Source of the DNA: Chrysemys picta bellii
Lineage: Eukaryota > Chordata > Testudines > Emydidae
Reading direction: 5' to 3'
DNA length: 64,000 nucleotides
NCBI RefSeq assembly: GCF_011386835.1
Contig: NC_088791.1
Coordinates: 127,758,943-127,822,942, forward strand
The notes under the pieces are model-generated. The model made no database searches, had not been told where the DNA came from, and saw only the letters and a list, made by a program, of their open reading frames with translations. Made by a program: the position numbers and the translations under genes. Each line of letters opens with the position of its first letter. The stretch's first letter is position 1. Of the stretch, positions 1 through 10,742 are shown piece after piece.

Positions 1-236
1 CAGGTTTCCTGTGAGGTCAGATATAGAGTGATCACTTTGTGAAAAGTGTTCACCCACAGGTGATGGGATGGTTTTGTCTTTTATCATTTTCCTGTGTAAG
101 TTCATTTGAGAGTGTAGTGATTGGCTGGTTTCACCCACCTAGTTCTTATTGGGGCAATTGTCTCTCTCACCAGCAGAAGTTGGTCCAATAAAAGATACTA
201 CCTCACCCACCTTGTCTCTCTAATAGCCTGGGACCA
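1..236. repeat. Penelope-like element (PLE) fragment, left part
   Basis: This AT-moderate stretch ends in a block (about 165-236) that reads through 'ccaataaaagatactacctc' and 'ccttgtctctctaat'. The same block occurs inverted and direct at 39.2-39.35 kb, and I recognise it from abundant turtle repeats associated with PLE ends. The repeat seems to resume at 1471-1490 (acacggctacaac), so a single copy was split by the insertion at 237-1458. No coding motif survives here. Class assignment rests on memory of similar repeats, not on a visible domain. Confidence 0.5.
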
Positions 237-1458
237 TGGGCAGCTGGTATAATAGGCATGGGGAGGCACTGCCTCCCCTAACACAGCTGTCCCTGCCACC
301 CAACATCTGGGCCATGGTATCCCCCCTCCCACCTCTTCCCCTCCCTGCTCTGACCCTTCCCTGAGGCTCTCACCGCTTGCTGCTGCTAGGGTGAATCTTC
401 CTCCTCTCCTCTCTTCTCCTCCACCCCATCCCCTTCCCCCATTGGAGGTCCATGCAGCTGCCGGCCACATCTCTCCTCACCCCCCACTCCCTGCGGGGCA
501 TGGTGTGTGTGTGAGAATGCAAGCGGGGAGTCAGTGGTAGACAGGGGTGCGTGAGGAGACGCGCAGAGGGGATCCCTGAGTAACTTTACGCAGGGAAAAA
601 GCCTTCCAGAGACCTAGTAGCAGAGATCACTGAAACTGTTAAAAGGCCATTAAAGTGGTAATGAAGCCATTTAACAGGCATTTGCCAAGGCTCAGGAAGC
701 CTTTGGCCACATTCAGCTGGCTTTTATATTGTAGGAAAATGTGTTATTGGGGTTAAAAGCAGTTTCCAAATGACGACCCTTCAGTTATTCTCTGTATCCA
801 GAAGAAGTAAGTGCTAATCTGGCTCAAGGAGGAGCTGACATAGCCAGTGAGTTTATTTCTTGATCTAGTGATTTTATTCAAACCCAGTTTAAGTAAATGA
901 GTCTGGCAGGGAATTCTGTGTAAGAAAGGTGATTAAACTACTGCCTTAGTGCAGGCTGTCAATGACAAGCACTTTTTCAAAAGGAGAGATTAGGCTTCAG
1001 TTTGGCACAGGTAGCCTGCCTGGCTTTCTGTCTCTCTCTATACAGCATACACCGAACTCCCTGCCGCGCAGAGGAGAATCTATCTGGCAATTGTGCTATA
1101 CCTGTTGCCTGTTCAGTTCCCTTGGGGAATGTTATTAGTGCTTTAAGGTAAAGAGGGGAAAGGGTGTCAGGTGGGGGGGGCAGAGGCAGGTGAGGAGGCA
1201 AGCCAGCTGCACAGCAGGTGGTGGTGGGGTCTCGTGGTGGGCGGGGAAAGGGTCTAGCGGGGTGGGGGGTGAGAAGGCGAGCAGCAGGTGGGCGAGCGGC
1301 AGACGGACGGGGGAGGAGGCGAGCGGACGGGGGATCACGGGGAGGTGTGTGTGAAGGGGTGAGGGGTGAGTCAGCGGTGGGTGGGAGTGGGGCCTGGGGC
1401 AGAGCTGGTGTGGAGTGTGGGCCGAAGAGGCAGGACAAGGAGCTTGCCTCCCTCAGGA
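237..1458. mobile_element. Unclassified 1.2-kb GC-rich insertion with 12-bp TSD
   Basis: The segment is flanked by perfect direct copies of AGCCTGGGACCA (225-236 and 1459-1470). The repeat sequence on its left continues on its right, so the two copies look like a target-site duplication. The body is pyrimidine-rich at the left (about 290-480), then mixed, then extremely purine/G-rich (1160-1420). Open frames here (977-1474 minus, 1218-1505 plus) are low-complexity proline or glycine/arginine readings of GC-rich DNA, not genes. A 12-bp duplication suits a LINE-mobilised sequence better than an LTR element or hAT, but there is no clear poly-A or 3' tail. Confidence 0.5.
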
Positions 1459-1470
1459 AGCCTGGGACCA

Positions 1471-2096
1471 ACACGGCTACAACACTGCATACTAAAACAC
1501 TTTGATATTCTTAAAGGGACTATGTAAAGCCAAATGTTGTAGTAATAAATGTACTAACTCATTCACGATCAACAGCGCGTACAGTCCTGTGAGTGCTCTG
1601 TGCATGGAACTTCCCTTTTTGCATGGGCATTTCACACAGCAAAAGCGGAGAAAACAGCATTTAAAAATAGGAAAATATGGTTATAATGTCACAAAAATTG
1701 GCAGAGAGAATCAGGGCAGCAGTAGTACTTTTAACACCATTTTTTACAATAGATTAGTTTTCAACTTGGCTGTGTCTCCTTAAAAACTCTGATGCTCTGT
1801 AACAGGGCCGTGCTAATGAGACATACAAAATCACTGAAGTCAATGGGAGTTCCATGTGTGAAGGTCTTGCAGAACCTGGCTCTTCATGAATAAAAACAGT
1901 CTAGGTTGGTTGTTCTACTTTACCATAAATGTCATTTCGTTATAGTTGAGTCACTATGGACCCAATTCTGCAAAGTGCCGAGCACTGTCAACTCCCATTA
2001 ATTTTAATTGGAGCCTCGAGCCCTATCATTGGCTCATATTGTATGGACCGTTTGCTCTGACAACTTTAATTTTATTTAATTTAAATAAAATTTAAA
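1471..2096. other. Intronic sequence, no gene
   Basis: It begins with the last about 20 bases of the split PLE repeat. Around 1825-1900 and 1955-2040 it contains wording typical of old amniote palindromic MITEs ('tcaatgggagttccatg', 'cccaattctgcaaagtg'). An AT-rich block (2060-2096) abuts the SINE body that follows. No splice-flanked coding exon is visible. Confidence 0.5.
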
Positions 2097-2241
2097 GCCT
2101 GCCACAGACTTTGTGTGATCTTGGGCAAGTTACTTAGCCTCTCTGTGCCTCAGTTACCCATCTGTAAAATAGGGATAATGGCACTGCCCTACCTCCCAGA
2201 GGTGTTGCTAGGATAAATACATTGAAATTGTATGGTGCTCA
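2097..2241 (+). repeat. CORE-SINE (MIR-like) body, headless copy
   Basis: The sequence carries the conserved core of MIR-type SINEs: a gatcttgggcaagttac block, the cctctctgtgcctcag block and the tctgtaaaatagggataat block. It lacks the tRNA-derived head. It is identical over all 145 bp to 3144-3288 about 1 kb downstream, where the tRNA-like head is present. See the finding on this pair. Confidence 0.85.
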
Positions 2242-2599
2242 TTAATTATTTAAATAATTAAATAAATATTGTAATAATTAAAACAATCACAATGAAACGA
2301 TGATGAAATGCTGTATACTGTGCAGAACCTTATTTTATGTATTCTTCACTGCCATTTGCATGATGTCATCTTTTTCTGTATTATGTTATGTCATGTGTAA
2401 CCGGGAAAACAAATTCCTTGGGGCAGTGGTCATGTCTTTATTGTGTTGTAAATCACCATGCACACCTGGGCGCTTGCTGCAGAAACATGTTAAATAACAC
2501 CTTTTAAAAGGATCCCTGAATTAAGGATAGTTTTAAGTATTAAACTGCGGTTTCTAGGCACACTAATGTGTGCTCAGAATAGAATGGCAGCTCTAACGT

Positions 2600-2830
2600 C
2601 GAAATGCCTTGTTTTTGTAGATTTTGGTCAGATCACTGGTGTTACTTGAATAGGTCTGTGCAGTGTCTTTTAGTAGTCCAGTACAATTGTTGTTATCATT
2701 TGTATTGCAGTAGCACCCAGAGACCCCCAACTGAATTTGGTGTTCCTGTGTGCTAATCATTGTGCATAGAAGAGTCAGGCTCTGCCACAAAGAGCTGACC
2801 ATCAATAGACGACATACGGAGTGTGGTAGA
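2600..2830 (-). repeat. LINE 3'-tail-like amniote repeat, degraded
   Basis: On the minus strand this reads as an old LINE-tail/SINE repeat: 'ggcagagcctgactcttc' then a 'gcacacagga' block and 'gggtctctgggtgctactgc', then an ATTTGTATTGC-like inverse. Related copies lie at 8.76, 25.68, 31.05 and 57.4 kb. No coding content. Confidence 0.4.
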
Positions 2831-2849
2831 AAGAAAATAGTATTTCTGT

Positions 2850-3056
2850 TTCACGGGCAGGGAACTGAGGCATAGACATTAAGGCCTCTATCCAACAAAG
2901 AAAACTGTGTGAGCACACCGAGCTGTCCAACTGTATGATTCTCTATGCAGGATTGGGGCCCAGCATCACTCAGAATATCAGTAGTAGAGCTGAGAACTGA
3001 AGCCAGACTTCCTGAATTCCAGTCCAATGGCTTAAGCACAAAAAAATCCTTCCTTT
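2850..3056 (-). repeat. CORE-SINE, antisense, interrupted
   Basis: Read on the minus strand it has a degraded SINE head region (the complement of 'agagctgagaactgaagcc' and 'ttccagtccaatggcttaa') and core ('gggaactgaggcatagac'). A short foreign piece of about 75 bp (2885-2960) separates the two, probably another small MITE. Only about 30 bp further on is the plus-strand CORE-SINE at 3085, so two SINEs lie head to head. Confidence 0.6.
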
Positions 3057-3084
3057 CAGGAGTAAGGCTTATTGAAGAGAAAAA

Positions 3085-3290
3085 GAATGGCCCAGTGGTT
3101 AGGGTACTAGTCTGGAACTTAGCAGACGTGGGTTCAATTCCTTGCCTGCCACAGACTTTGTGTGATCTTGGGCAAGTTACTTAGCCTCTCTGTGCCTCAG
3201 TTACCCATCTGTAAAATAGGGATAATGGCACTGCCCTACCTCCCAGAGGTGTTGCTAGGATAAATACATTGAAATTGTATGGTGCTCAGT
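3085..3290 (+). repeat. CORE-SINE (MIR-like), with tRNA-derived head
   Basis: The head has A-box-like (tggcccagtggttaggg) and B-box-like (gggttcaattcc) Pol III promoter blocks at about 3089 and 3130. It is followed by the MIR-type core with 'cctctctgtgcctcag'. Bases 3144-3288 are identical to 2097-2241. The family is a tRNA-derived retroposon moved by LINE machinery; this copy is non-coding. Confidence 0.85.
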
Positions 3291-3930
3291 TTCTATGGTG
3301 ATGGAAACCATATAAGTTCTTACCTCTGTGTAATTGCTCAGAGTTTTCTAGAGCCCATAAAGTCTTAGAAGAAAGTGAACAAATATGTGGTATGGATCAT
3401 TAGTAAATAGCACAGGAATGTAAAGGTGTAGTTAATTTGAAAAAGAGAAATGCCTATACTGTCTTAACGATAATGTCCTAATAATGATCTACTACATGGT
3501 CATTAGTATTGTCAAACTGTTATGATGTTATGCCTCCTAATTATTTTGTCCTCTTTTATGCTTTCAAAGTGCACTCTTAGACTTAAAAAAATTGTCAGTC
3601 ATGTAACAAAATGCTGTCACCAATTTGCAAACCATTTCTCCCCACTTGAGAATTTACTTTTAGCAGAAACATATACATTGTTGATAAAATCAAATATCCA
3701 CAAGAAAAGCTGTACCACACATTTGACCTAAGCACCTGAGAAAATTTAATGGAATAATCCAGTCAGGAGCAATCCTAGCTGTTTTGCCTGTCATGGTGGT
3801 AAATGTTTTCATCCTCTTCCCCACCCCACCCCCCATTCGGCCAGTAAATCAGGGGCAGAGTCACACAAAAAAACCGAGCGGCACAGCAGTTTGGCACCCG
3901 GGCAACTGCCTAGCCCTAAAACCAGCCCTG
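3291..3930. other. Intronic sequence, no gene
   Basis: AT-rich unique-looking sequence, with a C-rich run near 3815-3835. I see no exon, RNA gene or recognisable repeat before the MITE at 3939. Confidence 0.5.
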
Positions 3931-3938
3931 AATCCAGT

Positions 3939-4060
3939 TAGGGTGACCAGATAGCAAGTGTGAAAAATCAGGACGGGGGTGAGGGGTAACAGAAGCCCCT
4001 ATAAAAAATGCCCCAAATATCGGGACTGTCCCTATAAAATCGGGACATCTGGTCATCCTG
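3939..4060 (+). mobile_element. hAT-type MITE, TAGGGTGACC family, copy 1
   Basis: A 122-bp element with terminal inverted repeats TAGGGTGACCAGAT and ATCTGGTCATCCTG, bounded by a perfect 8-bp duplication AATCCAGT (3931-3938 and 4061-4068). An 8-bp duplication plus a YAGGG terminus is the hAT superfamily signature. It contains the 'cgggactgtccctataaaat' block shared with copies at 4245, 42269 and 56985. Non-autonomous; there is no transposase frame. Confidence 0.9.
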
Positions 4061-4244
4061 AATCCAGTAGACCCTATACCATGTGAAATGACTGGATTTG
4101 TTCTATTACATGGAATGCCTGCATGTGACACTGTGAGATTTAGCAGCTGTAGAATGTATGTGTTCTGATCTATATATGTTTTAGGAAAAAGCAGCACTAG
4201 GAAGTTGCCTTGTAATAGACTGTAAGCAGGTGGTGTTCCAACCC

Positions 4245-4367
4245 TAGGGTGACCAGACAGCAAGTGTGAAAAATCAGGACAGGGGTGGGGGGTAATAGGA
4301 GCCTATATAAGAAAAAGATCCAAAAATCGGGACTGTCCCTATAAAATCGGGACATCTGGTCACCCTA
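4245..4367 (+). mobile_element. hAT-type MITE, TAGGGTGACC family, copy 2
   Basis: A 123-bp copy of the element at 3939, in the same orientation. Termini are TAGGGTGACCAGAC and ATCTGGTCACCCTA. It is bounded by a perfect 8-bp duplication TCCAACCC (4237-4244 and 4368-4375). The different duplication from copy 1 shows independent insertion 185 bp away rather than local duplication. Confidence 0.92.
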
Positions 4368-4512
4368 TCCAACCCTGCGCTTAACACTCTACACCAACAT
4401 TGGATAGAGTCAAAACTTTTCTTTTATTATTGACTTAAAATAACAACACATATAAACTTCCTGCCAGAGCTTTCTCTGAAGCTGGCTTTTTCTAATATTG
4501 CAGGACTCCAAG

Positions 4513-4757
4513 CAGGGCCGGCTCCAGCATTTCTGCCGCCCTAAGCAAAAAAAAAAAAAAAAAGTTGCAATCGCAACCGGCGGCGGCAGTTGGGGGGGGG
4601 GGGAAAGCCGCAATCGGCGGCAGCAGTTCGGCGGCAGGTCCTTTGCTCCTAGAGGGAGTGAGGGACCTGCCGCCCCCCAAATTGCCGCACGTGCCGCCCC
4701 TCTCCCTTGGCCGCCCCAAGCACCTGCTTGTTAAGCTGGTGCCTGGAGCCGGCCCTG
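4513..4757 (+). mobile_element. hAT-type MITE, CAGGGCCGGCTC family, copy 1
   Basis: A 245-bp GC-rich element with termini CAGGGCCGGCTCC and GGAGCCGGCCCTG. It includes an A17 run at about 4546 and a G run at about 4591. Flanking 8-mers ACTCCAAG and ACGACTAG match at only 5 of 8 positions, so the duplication has decayed or a neighbour changed. The same family is nested in the LINE at 16.1 kb with a perfect duplication. Confidence 0.85.
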
Positions 4758-4791
4758 ACGACTAGTTCCCTCTGGCTCAAAAAGACACTCT

Positions 4792-5090
4792 AAGGCCAAG
4801 TCTACAGTTACAAGCTTACAGCGGCACAGATTTACCAATACAGTTGTACTGCTGTAAGATTGCTCGTGTAGCCATGTTATGCAGACAGGAGAGAGCTCTC
4901 CTCTTGACATAATAAAACCACCTCAACGAGCGGCTGTGGCTATATTGGCGGGAGAGCGTTTCCTGCTGACATAGCGCTGTGCACATGAGCACTTATGCCG
5001 GCAAAACTCATGTCGCTCAGGGGTGTGGTTTTTTCACACCCCTGAGAGACAAAAATTTTGCTGACATAAGTGCAGTGTAGACATGGCCTA
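4792..5090. mobile_element. DNA-transposon MITE, GGCCA-GTCTACA termini
   Basis: The ends are inverted copies: aggccaagtctacag at the left and gtgtagacatggcct at the right. Inside are further near-palindromes (5011-5048, 'ctcaggggtgtggtt' / 'cacacccctgag'). No clean duplication is visible at the borders, so superfamily is uncertain; hAT is likely by similarity with the 7.8-kb element. Confidence 0.65.
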
Positions 5091-7818
5091 ATACTTTTGT
5101 ATCCTGGATTGGGGCTAATGCGATACATTTAGTCTGGCGACCAGTGTGAAACAGCAGAATGGCTCTTCATCCTGGTGCAAGATTCTAGAATCTAACACCT
5201 TATTATATGGTGTAAGTATTTATGTGCATGCACTGGCCTGTGCCCACGAATTCTTTTTTTAAGTCCTATGAACACTAGTGCAGTCCTTGAAATGTCTAGA
5301 TTTTGCAAATACATCCTTTCATAAACAGTTACAATGGAATTGCAATCACAAGGAAATCCGGTCCTCTCGAAAGTTTCTATGTGTGAGATACTGCTGATTT
5401 CAAATGAGATGCCTGAATTTACAGTATACAAAGTTAACCCCAATTATAAGGCAAGTGGTTTCTTTTTAGACATATAGTGTATTATACCTCTTCCACTAAT
5501 TAATGGAGAGGAACACTCTAGAATAGCTGATTAAAGAAAGAAAGGCTAGTAATCTTTTTCACAAGTTGTTCACATTGGGTTCAGCATATTACTGGTGTCA
5601 AGATGGTCTTGCCTATTGAAAGATTTCTATGTCTGCAAAAACAAAATTTAAAAGGTTATTAATACTAATTTTAGAGGACAGTGGGAGTCCATGGACAATT
5701 CTGTCTGAGTAAGGACTGAAGAATCAGTCCCCTATATTGTAACATTGCATTGGTAGAAAATTATAGGCTAGGAACTTGTTGGAAATCTGCTAGCGAGGGT
5801 CATGCAACGAAACCAATATTCCATAGAACAAATTTGAGAACAGTTGAAATGGTGAAGGCTGGAATTAAAGTTGATAGTAACCGTTTAGAGATTTTGAGCA
5901 CTAGATGTGAACTGTTTGAATTTCCTTTAGGGTTCTTCCACAGTGCATACACTTTGGGATGAAATGTCATGCCTTTCTATATATGCTGTAAAGAAAAAAA
6001 AATCTGCTCAATGCAAACTACATAACAGAGGTCTGCACAGCAAAGGTATAATACAATGAGAATTTAGAGTGATAAGATGGTTTTATAGATCTGGCTAATA
6101 TATTGAAATGGTAACTTTTAGGATTAGCCAGCATAACAAAGTAGAATTGTTCAAGGCATATGGTGCATTTTCTCAGAGGTAGATAATTACTGTATTTGTT
6201 GTAGTATGTGTATTGAACATATCATTTGGCTGTCATGCAGTTAGCAGTAGGTGTTGTAGAAAAATTCATTTTGGGCCAGAGCTGCACTGATTTTTGCACC
6301 TGCTCAGAATCTAGTACTTTGTGTTTACAGAATTTAAATGTTTAACTGGGTGCCACTGAAATTTTGAGTTAACTCCTGGCAGTAGTTAAATTTACTGCAG
6401 TATCTGCAGTATTACCTATTCGGTATATAAGGAATGGGTAAATATCAGTATGTGATAAACATAACATGACTGATTCTTATTTGCGCTAAGACCTCTTTAT
6501 CCAGTCTGACAGTGTGAAAGGGCTTTAAAGTGAGTATACATTTAATTGCTACAGTGGTGTAAAGGAACCTTAGTGCAAATGAGAATTTAGCCCCAAAATG
6601 CTGATAGCATCCATTCTAACTTAATATTTCTACATTATCCTGTATTATATTTTGTTTTGGAAAATAGAAAATATTAGATTAAAAACAGAAAGGTCCTCTA
6701 TTAGTCTTAATAATTAGGATGAAAAGATTATGCTCCATACAGTGACACTTATTTTAGTAAATTTTCCTAGCTTGTCATATTATAATTCTACTCTGTTCCA
6801 CCTAGGTATGAAAAAGAATAAACGTTTCTGAAAAGAAAAACACTACTTCTGCCCAGCCATGAAATTTCTGAAATAGGTGGCAGGTAAGTACCAAACTTTT
6901 AAGGTAAAAACTCATGCTGGATTTCAGCTCTAATCCTACAGAAAAAGGATGTGATCAGGAGGTTCTAATAGAGTCTTCTAAAGAATTATAAAATGGCATT
7001 TCATTCTGCATAACTTAGGGATATTTATCTTTTTGAGCCCATGCTATCTGAGACAGATATTTGTTTAGGGTGTCACCATGTCTTATTTTCTGACAAGGAA
7101 TGTCACATGCAGTGATGGATGAATAATATGCAACAAATAATGTATTTGAATTTAGCTTTTTTTCTGTTATAAATAGTGAACGTATCACAAAATTCTCAGA
7201 TGTTGGTGTTTGAAATCATTCTTAGATTTCTTCAGTGATGAATTCTTCAGATTTTTCATTCACAGTGTGCTGTGAATAGTCAAGTGGTTACGTAAGTTAT
7301 ATGCTATTGTTTCTGTTGCCTGGATAGATGGCTTATATAACTAACACAACATGACTTGCAAATTTTACAAATGAACATACAATGTGAATGTCCTTAAATT
7401 TGAGTTTTAAATTTGTTTCTCTTGAGAATTCATTGTAACTTAGTCAAATTTGTGGAAAGCAAGCAAGAATGGGTTTTGAATAGGGTCAAATCAAAATTTG
7501 CTTTCAAATTTGAACAAATATTTGTGGAAATGTTTTCCCACTTTAAAAAAATAAATATACCATTTTCTCAGTTTAAAAGAATAAATGTACCATTCATTAC
7601 TTTGGATAAACACACAAAAGTTTGGGTGCTTATTCAGTCCTCTGGTTTGCAAAATGGATCTGGAAATCTCACGAGCAATTTTTTTTTTTTGCAGTACAGT
7701 ATACTCACATTTATCTGGATGGCCTGGAGGACATCCAAAACTTAGATAACTGGGTGTTCAGATAGACAGAAGTGCTATTTTGAGCAGCAGTTTCACTGCA
7801 TGTAGGCCTATGTTAGTT
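5091..7818. other. Intronic sequence, no gene
   Basis: 2.7 kb of AT-rich sequence. Short open frames (for example 5750-5962 and 7413-7745 on plus) have no recognisable domain, no codon-like composition and no splice context. One short internal near-repeat occurs at 7545-7600 ('aataaatataccatt' / 'aataaatgtaccatt'). Nothing else identified. Confidence 0.5.
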
Positions 7819-8197
7819 CAGACTTGTCTTTACTACCGGAGAGATCGACGCTGCTGCAATCGATGCAGCGGGCGTCAACTTAGTTGGTCTAGTGAAGACC
7901 CACTAAATCGATGGTAGAGCACTCTCTGGTCGACTTCGGTACTCCAGCGCCCTAAGAATAGTAAGATAAGTAGACAGGAGACCGTCTCCCATTGACGCAG
8001 CTCAGTGAAGACACTGAGCACTAATTAGCACTAATAGATGCTAAGAGACTAATTGAGACACTATTAGCAAGTGATTTAGGGCTTGTCTTCACTACCAGGG
8101 TAAGTCGACCTAAGGTACTTCAACTCCAACTACATTATTCACGTAGCTGGAGTAGCATAACTTAGATCGACTTACCCTGGTAGTGAAGACAAGCCCT
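7819..8197 (+). mobile_element. hAT-like MITE, CTTGTCT-CACTACC termini, rearranged
   Basis: Termini are gacttgtctttactaccgg (7821-7839) and the inverted ctggtagtgaagacaagcc (8177-8195). The interior has 'gatcgacgctgctgcaatc' and ends in a small stem (8129-8157, ctccaacta / tagctggag). This matches a common turtle MITE, except that at about 8018-8100 an inverted copy of its own right end and flank has been added, making the hairpin described separately. Non-coding. Confidence 0.7.
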
Positions 8198-8251
8198 AAA
8201 TCACTTGCTAATAGCGTCTCAATTAGTCTCTTAGCATCTATTAGTGCTAAT
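8024..8251. repeat. Long hairpin 1: 85-bp inverted arms, 58-bp loop
   Basis: Arm 8024-8108 is the reverse complement of 8167-8251 with a single mismatch (the A/G at the 'gagac.ctatt' position). The right arm consists of the MITE right terminus plus about 54 bp of flank beyond it. The left arm is therefore an inverted duplicate of element end and flank placed inside the element. This is the pattern expected from template switching or foldback repair. Confidence 0.92.
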
Positions 8252-8260
8252 CAATTGTTT

Positions 8261-8443
8261 TGTACTTCTAATGCTTAATATTTTGTACTTATTAAAGAGT
8301 AAAAAAACAACTTTGAGTTATTAAAATACCAGAACTGTATTAAAATTATATCCCTGGTGACTTTAATACAATTCTGATATTTTAATAAACTCAAAGTTGT
8401 TTTTTTACTTTAATAAATACCAAGTATTAAGCATTAAAAGTAC
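8261..8443. repeat. Long hairpin 2: about 83-bp inverted arms, 17-bp loop
   Basis: Arm 8261-8344 pairs with 8362-8443 with several mismatches and small indels, clearly more diverged than hairpin 1. It is AT-rich and includes poly-A and poly-T runs that pair (8301 and 8401). It starts 9 bp after hairpin 1 ends. It may be an older palindromic MITE; no clean flanking duplication is visible. Confidence 0.85.
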
Positions 8444-8749
8444 AGAGCCATTCATTCACACCAAGATGGTAATTGAGAGGTTATTAGTGGGTGGTTAACT
8501 AATTTAGGTCTATATGGAGGACACAATGTGGATTTGGATAACTAGGATATTTGGATAAATGGGAGTGTACTCTATTTCAGCTCCTATGCTTTGGTCCTTA
8601 CTGGACTAGGAAGTGAGGAGACTCACAAAACAGTTGTTTGAATATTTTCAGACTTAATGAAAACAGATTGGGTTTCCTCTTACTTTATGTGGACCAATAT
8701 GCCCATATGCAGTCATTGTTTCAGATCAGTTGTATAAATGTTTTAATTT

Positions 8750-8885
8750 ATTGTGGCAACATCTAGGAGTTCCTGTCATGGACTAGGGCCCCATTGTACT
8801 AGATGCTGTACAAACACAGAACAAAAGGATGGTCCCTACCCCTCTTGTCTTCTATAATTTCAGTAAAAGACAAGAGACAAGTAGA
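8750..8885 (-). repeat. LINE 3'-tail-like amniote repeat
   Basis: Contains 'actagggccccattgtacta', a gctgtacaaacacagaacaa block and 'ggatggtccctacccct', wording of a common amniote repeat that on the opposite strand ends in (AATA)n. The copy is truncated and degraded. Confidence 0.55.
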
Positions 8886-10540
8886 TACAGAAGTTGAGTT
8901 AACAGTCTTCAGAATCCTTTAATCTAGAAATTAAACCATTCAAAGGATGAGGAAATAATACTCTAGTCTGCATAGAACTACCAGATGTTTTTCAGGAGGA
9001 ATATCTCAGAAGTGGAGATGAGGCTTGCTTTAACCAAACCTCAGCTGCAAACACCCTAGAACTTCAGGGTGTTCAGACTTGAGGCCTGGACCCAGTCTTT
9101 GTGGTTTGACCCCACCTCTCACCAGAAATAGTACACCCAGTCCATTTCGGTGATATACTAACAATTAAATAATTGGTTTTATAGTAACACCAAACTTCCA
9201 GCCACTAATTAAATAACCATTTTAAAAAAGTTTTAGCAAATTTCTCTATTCCAAAACCACCTTTACAATTAGAGATGGATCTGAATCAAAACTCCAAACA
9301 ATCTCAACAGCCCCACACTTTGGCGACATTTGTCTCCAGATCTGAACTTTGCAGCTGACCCCTCTCTCGATGATGGGCCAAACCAAAAGCCAGATCTGAA
9401 CACCACTGAACTCTGGGAAAGTTCAAATCCATCTTTTGTGGTTCAGGTTGATCTCTAATTAAAACAAACCAGTTTAAAAGGCAAATGTCTTAAAACCAAA
9501 ACAAAACAAATGTTTCACGTGAAAAGTCTGGATTAGACTACATTGTACCAAGTTGTGTTTTATTCTCTCACGTGATGTAATGTTACTCTGTGTACCATAA
9601 AGTGACAACATGCTATAAAAAACATTCAAGGCAATCACTTTGAATTTAACTTTCTACAAGGTACTGTACACATGGAAATAAAGACCTGCAGACAGCCTTA
9701 CTCGGCTCTCAACTTTGGGCATAATCCATCGCCTTTCAATATTGCAGTGTACATCCCCAGTAATGCAGTATGTCTGGGATCCTTTAAAAAATCAGTTTCT
9801 GGCCTTTTTTGTATGAACCTTATGCCTCATTATGTCAGTAGTATGTGGAATATTGCCACTAATCCCCGAAAACAAATAAAAAAGTGTTGCTGTGGAAAAT
9901 CCTGTTGTGTAATAGGTCAGGGAAATCCCAGCTAACTCTCCTGCTAAGAGCTTCTGTTTATATTGTAGTTAATATTACAGTGTCTGTAATAAAGCAACAC
10001 AGTTGATGAATGGACAAGAGAAAAGCAAACAAAAGCGAAGGGAACATGGTTTCAGCATTACTGAAGTGCTGAAGTAAAAGTAAATCAGAGACAGAAAGGA
10101 AAAAAAGAGAAAATGTTCAAGCCTCACTGCTAATGTCAGAATGTCACTGTGCACCAGTAGCTAGAAAAAGAATCTCTTGGACAGTAAGAGTTACTCAGAG
10201 AATGACAGCACAGAGATAGAACAGTGAGTATACAGTAATCACTAGTTTCTTTCCCTGTGGCCTTTGTTCTATCCTCTATTTTTTGTACATGCCTTACAAA
10301 TACCAGTAATAGGCAAACTTTGTGAAGTAGAGTTCTGTCTTTATGAATACTGATCGAGAGTATACAAACTTCTTGCCTACAGAAATTGGGCTGGAAAGCT
10401 CATTAGACCAGGTTTTCTCATGGGATTTTACAGTAGTCCTGCTTTCAGGCAGGGCACAAAGTCCATGAGAACAACCCCTTTCATGGTATTTCTGCCCTCC
10501 TGCTAATTGTTCAGATAAGAAGACATTACATTTATAGAAC
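8886..10540. other. Intronic sequence, no gene; one unclassified repeat
   Basis: AT-rich. The stretch 9265-9470 ('gagatggatctgaatcaaaa' through 'gttcaggttgatctctaatt') resembles 45.74-45.93 kb and 49.03-49.18 kb and is probably an old, unclassified interspersed repeat. Nothing else recognised; open frames such as 9672-9935 have no domain. Confidence 0.4.
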
Positions 10541-10742
10541 ACCTTTCATTTGACGATGTCAGAGCATTTTACAAACATAAATTAAGCCTCACTGCTCCCC
10601 ACTGAGATTAGAATTATCATCTGAAGTGAAAGACTGGGAAACTGTGTCTTAGAGAGGTGAAATGACTTGCCCACGGTCGCACAGGAAGTCTGTGGCAGAG
10701 CTGGGAATTGAACCCAGGTTTCCCAATCTGTGGTTCAACCAT
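10541..10742 (-). repeat. CORE-SINE (MIR-like), antisense, near complete
   Basis: On the minus strand it reads tRNA-like head (the complement of 'attgaacccaggtttccc'), then core (the complement of 'gacttgcccacggtcgcaca' and 'gggaaactgtgtcttagaga'). The B-box complement is well preserved. Confidence 0.75.

Noticed and set aside
977..1505. Proline-rich and Gly/Arg-rich open frames on opposite strands
   Set aside because: Purine/pyrimidine-skewed, GC-rich insertion; no domain, no splice sites and mirrored readings on both strands.
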